Positions 1 through 4,436 of a stretch of 5,954 nt of DNA are shown here, piece by piece. Numbering within the stretch: the first letter of the stretch is position 1; the number at the start of each line of letters is the position of its first letter. The stretch is from NCBI GenBank assembly GCA_031269415.1, contig JAISZF010000046.1:1-5954 (forward strand), in the 5' to 3' direction. Under the pieces are notes generated by a model, which did not search any database, had not been told where the DNA came from, and saw nothing but the letters and a program-made list of their open reading frames with translations. This DNA is from Clostridiales bacterium (GTDB lineage: Bacteria; Bacillota; Clostridia; Lachnospirales; WQUN01). Both the position numbers and the translations under genes were made by a program.

Positions 1-2
1 CC

Positions 3-320
3 GACGACGACGTGCTGGAGGCCGGTATACGGTTTTTGTGGGTATTTGCGCCGTTCCAATTCGTTATGTGCGGTACGCAGATTATACCCGGCGCGCTGCG
101 CGGGGCGGGCAGCACCCGCTTCCCCACATTCGCCAGTATATTCGCTTTCGTTATACTGCGCCAGATTTATCTGTTCTTTATTACCAAAGTAGACTACTCA
201 ATAACCACGGTCGCCCTGGGGTATCCGCTTACTTGGGCGGTGGCGGCGGCGGCTATCATTATATACTACTTGAGGAGCGATTGGAGTAAGTTTGAGAGGG
301 GCGATCAAACGTCCGGCTAA
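3..320 (+). CDS. MATE-family multidrug efflux transporter, C-terminal part (5' end outside window)
   Basis: The reading frame is open from the left edge and stops with TAA at 318-320, giving about 105 residues. The segment APFQFVMCGTQIIPGALRGAG, followed by TRFP and then RQIYLFF, matches the late part of MATE (multidrug and toxic compound extrusion) transporters, where an 'xGALRGAGxTR' stretch precedes the last membrane helices. About three hydrophobic segments can be seen (roughly 22-65, 125-185 and 215-275 in window bases), ending in a charged cytoplasmic tail. Family members use Na+ or H+ gradients to export cationic drugs or metabolites across the inner membrane; the substrate cannot be told from this fragment. 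The GTG at position 12 is not a credible start, because the frame continues upstream into conserved-type sequence and a full MATE protein has about 450 residues. No terminator directly follows the stop. The family call is firm; the exact role is unknown. Confidence 0.85.
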   Translation, partial: DDDVLEAGIRFLWVFAPFQFVMCGTQIIPGALRGAGSTRFPTFASIFAFVILRQIYLFFITKVDYSITTVALGYPLTWAVAAAAIIIYYLRSDWSKFERGDQTSG

Positions 321-664
321 CCCGGTAAAAACCATTATGCGGTTCAAACAAAACGCTGCAAATATGACGCGTGGCGTACATTGACCGAAAACACGCGCCG
401 ACGTTGCCCGCTTCAAAGCTGACTGGGACGCCGAAATCACCGTTATTCTCGCGGAACTTAACGGATTTTTCGTTGCGGGCGAGTTGCGCCCCGCAACGCT
501 CGGCGATATTGTTTCCGAAACGATAGATACCTCGAGCGAATAAGGGATTCCGTATTGGCTATGCAGAGGGTACGGTTGAGCGTGAAGGTCAGATACGCGG
601 ATTGACTATGCAATGGATGTATTATCCTACGGACAATACTTTGAAGGCGGGGGTTAATCAATAA
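321..664 (+). pseudogene. Probable decayed gene: protein-like fragments in three successive frames
   Basis: No intact gene is visible in this 330-base gap, but the plus strand carries protein-like stretches that shift frame. One frame gives KYDAWRTLTENTR (360-398) and then turns poor. The next, open from 385 and closed by TAA at 541-543, gives ADVARFKADWDAEITVILAE onward and ends DIVSETIDTSSE. A third frame (539-664) gives GFRIGYAEGTVEREGQIRG onward, ends LKAGVNQ and stops at 662-664. The fragments join end to end with one-base shifts near 396-400 and near 540. The last part overlaps the convergent mnmA 3' end by 11 bases. I do not recognise a family. Two or more unrelated remnants, or chance open frames, are alternatives. 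Frame breaks and the lack of a start with a ribosome binding site argue against a working gene. Confidence 0.35.
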
Positions 665-671
665 CCCCGCC
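646..671. terminator. Hairpin between convergent units, possible weak bidirectional terminator
   Basis: GGCGGGGGTTA (646-656) and TAACCCCGCC (662-671) can pair into a 10-bp GC-rich stem with one bulged G and a 5-nt loop. The hairpin covers the mnmA stop codon (TTA at 654-656 on the plus strand) and lies where the plus-strand fragments end. Neither side has a proper T tract: the plus strand continues with AAAAGCC and the minus strand with TTCAAAG. It may therefore be a weak or factor-assisted terminator, or an RNA 3'-end stabiliser. Confidence 0.4.
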
Positions 672-1733
672 AAAAGCCACATACTCCCCGTCGTAGAACA
701 CCGCCGCCTGCCCCGGCGTCACCGCCCGCCGCGGAACATCGAACCGGCAGCGGATTTTTATCGCGTCCGCTGCGCGTTCAACATACGCGGTACAACCCGC
801 CGCCTTATCACCGTAACGGATCTTTACGTTAAATCGCCTTTCTCCCTCGAAAGGCTCAAGCGCCATCCAATTCACATCGCTGGTGATCATTTCAGAAACC
901 GACACATCCTCCGACAGCGTAACGGTATTCCCGGCGGCGTCTATGGATTTTACGTACATCGGCCTTCCGAACGCAATCCCCAAACCCTTCCGCTGCCCTA
1001 TCGTATAACGCGCGATACCTTTATGTCTGCCCAGAACACGGCCTGATTCGTCAACGAAATCCCCTTCCGGCGGCGCGGTCTCCGTATACTCTTTAATGAA
1101 GCTTGCGTAATCCCCGTCCGGCACGAAGCAGATATCCTGGCTGTCCGGCTTATGGGCGACAGGTAGGTTGTGTTCAGCCGCGAACCGCCGGATGTCTTCT
1201 TTGCGGTAATCGCCGAGCGGAAGCAAAGTCGAGTCAAGCTGCGCTTGGGTTAACGAATACAGGGCATACGTTTGATCCTTGCCTTTCGCGGCGGAACGGC
1301 TTATGCTTAAGCGGAGCGTATCCGGATACTTGACGACGCGGGCGTAATGTCCGGTGGCGATATAATCCGCGCCAAGCTGTTTGGCCTTGAACAAAAGGGA
1401 TTCCCACTTCACATACCGGTTGCAGGCGATACACGGGTTAGGCGTGCGTCCGCGCGTATACTCGCCCACAAAGTAGTCGATTACATATTTACGGAAATCC
1501 TCTTTGAAATTAAGTACATAATACGGTATGCCCAAACAGTCCGCCACTCTCCGCGCGTCGTCCACCGCGGTTAAACCGCAGCATCCGTTTCTCGCCTGAA
1601 TGTCGCCCTGGGTTTCATCCCGCCATGTTCGCATGGTTACGCCGATAACATCATAACCCTGCTCCAATAAAAGACAGGCGGCCGCCGAACTATCGACGCC
1701 GCCTGACATGCCCACTACAACGCGTTTTTTCAT
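654..1733 (-). CDS. mnmA: tRNA-specific 2-thiouridylase MnmA
   Basis: The 359-residue product is full length for MnmA. This enzyme activates C2 of uridine 34 in tRNA-Lys, -Glu and -Gln with ATP and replaces the oxygen with sulfur, giving the s2U wobble base in the cytosol. Visible marks are the N-terminal PP-loop GMSGGVDSS (residues 8-16), the first catalytic cysteine in TPNPCIACN (C101), ATGHYAR (126-132), KDQTYALY (152-159), the second catalytic cysteine in DSQDICFVPDGDY (C202), the central-domain motif TIGQRKGLG, and a C-terminal beta-barrel ending in GQAAVFYDGEYVAFGGVID. C101 and C202 correspond to the E. coli pair Cys102/Cys199. ATG at 1733 lies 3 nt after the iscU stop, so translation is probably coupled; GAGGG inside iscU is the only Shine-Dalgarno-like sequence and lies 16 nt away. 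Being co-transcribed with iscS, it probably takes sulfur directly from IscS. In E. coli, TusABCDE/TusE relay this sulfur; no such genes are seen here. Confidence 0.97.
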   Translation of the reverse strand: MKKRVVVGMSGGVDSSAAACLLLEQGYDVIGVTMRTWRDETQGDIQARNGCCGLTAVDDARRVADCLGIPYYVLNFKEDFRKYVIDYFVGEYTRGRTPNPCIACNRYVKWESLLFKAKQLGADYIATGHYARVVKYPDTLRLSISRSAAKGKDQTYALYSLTQAQLDSTLLPLGDYRKEDIRRFAAEHNLPVAHKPDSQDICFVPDGDYASFIKEYTETAPPEGDFVDESGRVLGRHKGIARYTIGQRKGLGIAFGRPMYVKSIDAAGNTVTLSEDVSVSEMITSDVNWMALEPFEGERRFNVKIRYGDKAAGCTAYVERAADAIKIRCRFDVPRRAVTPGQAAVFYDGEYVAFGGVID

Positions 1734-1736
1734 ACT

Positions 1737-2177
1737 CTACGCGAACGCGCCCTCGTGCAGCTCCTCAATATCGTTTACCGGAGGTTTCAACCCATCAATG
1801 GCCAGGCCGTTCTTTTGTGAGTAATCCCATAACGCCGCGTGAAGCGCTTCCTCGGCCAAACAGGAACAATGCACCTTTATGGGCGGCAAACCGTCCAGCG
1901 CATCCATGACGGCCTTGTTGGTAATATGCAGCGCGTCGTCTATTGACCTGCCCTTTATCATTTCGGTTGCCATGCTGGATGTTGCGACGGCGGCGCCGCA
2001 GCCGAATGTCTTGAACTTCGCGTCCTCCACAATACCTTCGCCGGTAATCTTCAGATATACCTTCATAATATCACCGCACTTGACGTTTCCCACTGTGCCC
2101 ACGCCGCTGGGGTCCTCTATCTCCCCAACGTTTCTGGGATTCATAAAATGATCCATAACCTTTTCACTGTATAGCAT
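1737..2177 (-). CDS. iscU: Fe-S cluster assembly scaffold, IscU/NifU N-domain type
   Basis: From the ATG at 2177 the product has 146 residues and opens with MLYSEKVMDHFMNPRNVG, the usual N-terminus of this scaffold family. It receives sulfur from IscS and iron, builds a [2Fe-2S] cluster and passes it to client proteins in the cytosol. The three ligand cysteines are in NVKCGD, FGCGAA and KVHCSCLAEEAL, at residues 34, 60 and 104 from this start (another Cys at 106); the conserved Asp follows the first Cys. A single IscU domain is present, without the ferredoxin-like middle or Nfu C-domain of full NifU. The start is uncertain. A GTG at 2201 would add eight atypical residues (MRPRSRLI) and sits 3 nt after AGAAAGG, too close for a normal ribosome site, whereas the ATG at 2177 has no nearby Shine-Dalgarno. 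Homology favours 2177. The gene lies downstream of iscS and 3 nt before mnmA. Confidence 0.93.
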   Translation of the reverse strand: MLYSEKVMDHFMNPRNVGEIEDPSGVGTVGNVKCGDIMKVYLKITGEGIVEDAKFKTFGCGAAVATSSMATEMIKGRSIDDALHITNKAVMDALDGLPPIKVHCSCLAEEALHAALWDYSQKNGLAIDGLKPPVNDIEELHEGAFA

Positions 2178-2219
2178 AATTAGTCGCGATCGCGGCCGCA
2201 CCTGCCTTTCTGATAAATT

Positions 2220-3416
2220 TTATCCTGAAACCCGCGCGGGATCAGATATTTTTAAATATTCCTCAAAAAGCGGAGACATATCCCTCAATCTTGAAACAAT
2301 CGGCGGCAGTTCTTTAAGAAAATACTCCACCTGCCCTTCGGTGGAAGAGCGCCCCAAGGTAATACGCAGCGATCCGTGCGCCTTTTCATGCGGAAGCCCG
2401 ATAGCCAGCAGTACATGCGACGGATCAAGCGAACCGCTGGTACACGCCGAACCGCTGGAAGCGAAAATCCCCTTCATATCCAGCAGCAGCAGCAAAGACT
2501 CGCCCTCGATAAACTCAAACGATACATTCACATTGTTAGGGAGTCTCTTGACACTCGAACCATTCAGAAAGGTGTGCGGTACGGAGGAAAGTATGCCGTC
2601 AATCAGTTTGTCGCGCAGGGCGCTCAGCCGGCGCGATTCTTCCTCCATCTCGGATACAGCCAACTCTATTGCCTTCCCCAGCGCCACAATACCCGGTATA
2701 TTCTCGGTACCCGCGCGCCGCCCGCGTTCCTGCCCGCCTCCGAAGATAAATGAACGCAGCGGAATACCTTTTTTAACATAAAGCGCGCCTACGCCCTTTG
2801 GTCCGTAGAGTTTATGCGCGGACAGCGACAGCATGTCTATATTCTGTGATTTAACATTTATGGGGATATGCCCGACCGCTTGAACCGCGTCAGTATGAAA
2901 CACTATACCCTTCGAGCGCGCCAGCGCCCCAATTTCTTCTATGGGCTGAATACTGCCAATCTCGTTATTGGCGGTCATAATCGTAATTAGAGTGGTATCC
3001 GGCCGCACAGCTTTTTCCAAATCAGCTACCCTAATTATGCCATCCTCCCCCACCGGAAGATACGTAACCTCAAACCCGCGCTTCTCCAGATATTCACAGG
3101 TGTGCAAAACGGCATGGTGCTCGATGGCGCTGCTTATAATATGCCTGCCCTTTTTCTCATACAGTTCGGCTATGCCTCTTATGGCCCAGTTGTCGGCTTC
3201 CGTGCCGCTTCCCGTAAAAAAGATCTCGGCGGGATCCGCGCCCAAAGCGGCGGCGGCTTTATCCCGCGCCGTTTCAAGCGTTTTTTTCGCGGACCGGGCA
3301 ATTTCATAGATACTGGACGGGTTGCCGTAGTCCTCCGCAAAATACGGCAGCATTGCCTCCAATACCTCAGGGCGGACATACGTTGTGGCCGCGTGGTCGA
3401 AATATACTTTTTCCAT
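2220..3416 (-). CDS. iscS: Cysteine desulfurase (IscS/NifS group I)
   Basis: This 398-residue PLP enzyme turns L-cysteine into alanine and holds the sulfur as a persulfide for IscU and for tRNA thiolation. It begins MEKVYFDHAATT, the family's usual N-terminus. Visible marks are GNPSS (31-35), TGSGTEADN (68-76), the cofactor-stacking His in EHHAV (100-101), ANNEIG (149-154), the cofactor-binding Asp in TDAVQ (D176), the PLP Schiff-base lysine in SAHKLYGPKG (K202), RAGTEN (234-239), and the catalytic persulfide cysteine in SSGSACTSG (C325), followed by S and L-rich sequence typical of the group I mobile loop. Length is normal. It sits 36 nt after iscR. GGAGG is 23 nt before the ATG, which is too far unless the intervening CG-rich hairpin shortens the distance; no closer in-frame ATG, GTG or TTG exists before an upstream stop. 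Whether it is named IscS or NifS is a matter of usage; linkage to iscR and iscU favours a housekeeping role. Confidence 0.97.
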   Translation of the reverse strand: MEKVYFDHAATTYVRPEVLEAMLPYFAEDYGNPSSIYEIARSAKKTLETARDKAAAALGADPAEIFFTGSGTEADNWAIRGIAELYEKKGRHIISSAIEHHAVLHTCEYLEKRGFEVTYLPVGEDGIIRVADLEKAVRPDTTLITIMTANNEIGSIQPIEEIGALARSKGIVFHTDAVQAVGHIPINVKSQNIDMLSLSAHKLYGPKGVGALYVKKGIPLRSFIFGGGQERGRRAGTENIPGIVALGKAIELAVSEMEEESRRLSALRDKLIDGILSSVPHTFLNGSSVKRLPNNVNVSFEFIEGESLLLLLDMKGIFASSGSACTSGSLDPSHVLLAIGLPHEKAHGSLRITLGRSSTEGQVEYFLKELPPIVSRLRDMSPLFEEYLKISDPARVSG

Positions 3417-3452
3417 TATCGCGCGCGCGAAAAGCGCTTCCTCCGTTCAAGC
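3417..3452 (-). promoter_or_regulatory. iscR-iscS spacer: distant Shine-Dalgarno plus small CG hairpin before the iscS start
   Basis: Read on the minus strand, a strong GGAGG (3440-3444 on the plus strand) is followed by AA, then GCGC-TTTTC-GCGC, then GCGCGATA and the iscS ATG. The linear distance from GGAGG to ATG is 23 nt. Folding the 13-nt stem-loop would leave about 10 nt, close to normal ribosome spacing. The bases are seen directly; folding and its effect on translation are inference. Confidence 0.5.
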
Positions 3453-3881
3453 TCAAGTTTTATTGCTCACAGGCTCTCCGGCTAAATCGGATAGCGTATA
3501 AGATTCCAGTACTTCATTTATGCTGTCGTACAACTTTTCCCATACAGGCTTCGTTACGCAGCCGGCGCAGCCCCCGCTGCCGCACGAACCCGCGTCCGTG
3601 TCGGACAGACATTCCACCGGGTACATGGAACCTTCCAGCGCGCGCAGAACCTCCCCAACTGTTATCTGTTCCGCAGGTCTGTTGAGCCTGTATCCGCCGT
3701 ATAAACCGCGTACGCTCTTAACAAACCCAGCCTTATTCATCCGAGCCAGCAAGTGTTCCAGATAATGCTCGGGAATACCCTGACGTGAAGCGATGCTTCC
3801 GGCGGAAACGCATTCGCCGTCGTGTGAAGCCAGATCGATGACAGCCCGCAGACCATATCGGCCTCTGGTGGAAATTTTCAT
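3453..3881 (-). CDS. iscR: Rrf2-family transcriptional regulator, IscR type
   Basis: The 142-residue protein starts MKISTRGRYGLRA, typical of the Rrf2 family. Residues about 1-70 form the winged helix-turn-helix: the recognition region is GIPEHYLEHLLARMNKAGFV and the wing is SVRGLYGGYRLNRPA. E42 in YLEHL matches E. coli Glu43, which helps select between IscR site types. The second half carries four cysteines (C91, C100, C105, C108), then TKPVWEKLYDSINEVLESYTL, the dimer helix and tail. In E. coli IscR a [2Fe-2S] cluster is held by Cys92, Cys98, Cys104 and His107. Here C108 aligns with Cys104, but the His107 position is Lys111, so the ligand set must differ. It is the first gene of the operon; the ATG at 3881 has AGAGGG 7 nt upstream, a good site. 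It most likely represses its own operon when its cluster is present. CymR-type cysteine regulation is less likely given the cysteine cluster and neighbours. Confidence 0.93.
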   Translation of the reverse strand: MKISTRGRYGLRAVIDLASHDGECVSAGSIASRQGIPEHYLEHLLARMNKAGFVKSVRGLYGGYRLNRPAEQITVGEVLRALEGSMYPVECLSDTDAGSCGSGGCAGCVTKPVWEKLYDSINEVLESYTLSDLAGEPVSNKT

Positions 3882-3914
3882 CAGATTACCCTCTCAATCG
3901 CGAATATACACCGC

Positions 3915-3945
3915 ACAGCGTTATCAATTGTTATATATACGCTGT
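3915..3945 (-). repeat. Inverted repeat in the iscR 5' leader
   Basis: ACAGCGT (3915-3921) and ACGCTGT (3939-3945) are perfect 7-bp inverted arms around a 17-nt AT-rich centre that includes the palindrome CAATTG. In the operon mRNA this could form a stem-loop about 34 nt before the iscR start. It could instead be a DNA operator downstream of the promoter. No T tract follows, so it is not a terminator, and no known riboswitch or T-box core is recognisable. Confidence 0.4.
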
Positions 3946-3970
3946 CGAATGGCGTTATACGGGTTGTGTC

Positions 3971-4000
3971 TTGGCAGATCTAAATGCTCGTCAGTATAAT
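3971..4000 (+). promoter_or_regulatory. Candidate divergent sigma-A promoter sharing the -10 core of the isc promoter
   Basis: On the plus strand TTGGCA (3971-3976) is followed after 18 nt by a perfect TATAAT (3995-4000). This -10 overlaps by five bases the minus-strand TATTAT of the isc operon. Transcription would start near 4007 and run through the IscR-like box toward the small gene at 4123. It is the best-spaced plus-strand promoter upstream of that gene. Confidence 0.5.
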
Positions 4001-4024
4001 ATCACGCTGATTTTCAAATGTCAA
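3996..4024 (-). promoter_or_regulatory. Sigma-A promoter of the iscR-iscS-iscU-mnmA operon
   Basis: On the minus strand a perfect -35 TTGACA (4019-4024) is separated by exactly 17 nt from the -10 TATTAT (3996-4001, five of six consensus bases). Transcription should start near 3989, giving an iscR leader of about 108 nt. This is the only strong minus-strand promoter seen in the operon, and the following spacers are short, so all four genes are probably one transcript. Confidence 0.85.
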
Positions 4025-4041
4025 GTGTTTTAGTCGGAATT
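4019..4041 (-). promoter_or_regulatory. Candidate IscR operator over the operon -35 element
   Basis: The minus strand reads CCGACTAAAACA followed by CTTGACA. The left part matches, base for base, the YYGACTRWWWYA portion of the known E. coli type 1 IscR box. The right half is weaker: CTTGAC against GTCRRS, with two mismatches. The box includes the whole -35 TTGACA, so a bound IscR dimer would block RNA polymerase. This fits the negative feedback known for iscR. The assignment rests on matching a proteobacterial consensus in a presumed clostridial genome, and binding is inferred. Confidence 0.5.
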
Positions 4042-4065
4042 TATATTTTGCCGGAATAAGTCATC

Positions 4066-4071
4066 TATAAT
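4066..4071 (+). promoter_or_regulatory. Possible second -10 element for the small gene
   Basis: A perfect TATAAT lies 51 nt before the ATG at 4123. The only -35-like sequence, TTGCCG at 4048-4053, is 12 nt away, which is too close, and the bases at 17 nt distance (ATATTT) match poorly. No extended TG precedes it. It could be a weak or activated promoter, or chance in AT-rich DNA. Confidence 0.25.
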
Positions 4072-4108
4072 TCTCCCGCAATGAGGAATAGTATAAAAAG
4101 GAATAATC

Positions 4109-4125
4109 AAGGAGTGATTTTTATG
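4109..4125 (+). promoter_or_regulatory. Strong ribosome binding site and ATG that open the wrong frame
   Basis: AAGGAG (4109-4114) followed by 8 nt and ATG (4123-4125) is a near-ideal initiation site, so a protein should start here. The frame it opens gives 39 low-quality residues (MNIQRTSCRK, ending KQTLF) and stops at 4240-4242. The plausible coding frame of the small gene is offset by one base. One extra G after this ATG would give MEHSENELSE and continue into that frame. Confidence 0.7.
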
Positions 4126-4142
4126 AACATTCAGAGAACGAG

Positions 4143-4349
4143 TTGTCGGAAGCTTGCGAGGATTTTCGCGGCAGGGCGGCTGAAAATCTGGCCAGCGAGC
4201 TTTCCTCCGTTACCGTCGATCCGGAAACAGACGCTCTTTTAAGCCAAATCCATGGATTTGTACATTCAGCCGACTACGCCGAGGCGGTCGAATTAATCAG
4301 CCGCCTTCAGGATTCTTTGGCGGAAAAAAGAAGCGCGGTGTTAGTATAA
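4143..4349 (+). CDS. Small acidic hypothetical protein, frame broken at its start
   Basis: From the TTG at 4143 the frame gives 68 residues: LSEACEDFRGRAAENLASEL, then SSVTVDPETDALLSQ, then a predicted helix with SADYAEAVELISRLQDSLAEK, ending SAVLV. The composition (many E, A, L; no membrane segment or signal peptide) suggests a small soluble helical protein. I do not recognise a family. TTG 4143 lacks a good ribosome site. In the same frame, upstream codons (YEHSENE) continue back to the strong AAGGAG-ATG at 4109-4125, which is one base out of frame. Restoring one base would give a 75-residue protein starting MEHSENE. So this is a recently broken gene, a sequencing error, or a gene using the poor TTG start. 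It lies divergently from iscR, just after the IscR-like box, and ends in its own terminator, so co-regulation with Fe-S assembly is possible but unproven. Confidence 0.55.
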   Translation: MSEACEDFRGRAAENLASELSSVTVDPETDALLSQIHGFVHSADYAEAVELISRLQDSLAEKRSAVLV

Positions 4350-4380
4350 CCTTATCCTTACGGGGATAAGGTTTTTTATT
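4348..4380 (+). terminator. Rho-independent terminator of the small gene
   Basis: AACCTTATCC (4348-4357) and GGATAAGGTT (4364-4373) form a perfect 10-bp stem with a 6-nt loop, followed by TTTTATT. The stem begins inside the stop codon of the small gene (TAA, 4347-4349). It should end plus-strand transcription cleanly before the acyltransferase gene. Confidence 0.92.
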
Positions 4381-4407
4381 GACACTAATGACTACTTAGT
4401 ATAATAT
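4379..4407 (+). promoter_or_regulatory. Sigma-A promoter of the acyltransferase gene
   Basis: A perfect TTGACA (4379-4384) overlaps the end of the preceding terminator's T tract. Two -10 candidates overlap: TATAAT (4400-4405), perfect but only 15 nt away, and TAATAT (4402-4407), four of six bases with the ideal 17-nt spacing. Either gives a leader of about 25 nt. AAGAGGA (4421-4427) then lies 9 nt before the ATG at 4437. Confidence 0.65.
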
Positions 4408-4436
4408 TTGTCTAAAAGTAAAGAGGATGACGCGTT

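Noticed and set aside
2184..2205. Cloning-vector or linker contamination suggested by clustered rare-cutter sites
   Set aside because: The flanking sequence continues normally from iscS into iscU in a conserved order, with no vector-like sequence, so it is more likely natural.
2341..2781. Plus-strand open frame of 146 codons inside iscS, and similar ones at 2376-2753, 2968-3309 and 3102-3485
   Set aside because: They lie wholly or mainly antisense to a complete, motif-rich iscS/iscR; the products are of low complexity, and no start has a good ribosome site.
3882..3995. T-box, SAM or other known riboswitch in the iscR leader
   Set aside because: No conserved riboswitch core, antiterminator/terminator pair or T tract can be seen; only one simple inverted repeat is present.
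4048..4071. TTGCCG with TATAAT as a promoter pair for the small gene
   Set aside because: A 12-nt spacing is too short for sigma-A; only the -10 was kept, at low confidence.
4123..4242. 39-codon protein from the strong ATG, or programmed -1 frameshifting into the 68-codon frame
   Set aside because: The 39-residue product has no protein-like character, and no slippery heptamer followed by a stem or pseudoknot is visible near the frame change; a single-base loss is simpler.
3993..4407. Repeated AGTATAATAT at 3993-4002 and 4398-4407
   Set aside because: Both copies are promoter -10 regions; a 10-base AT-rich match there is explained by shared sigma-A consensus.
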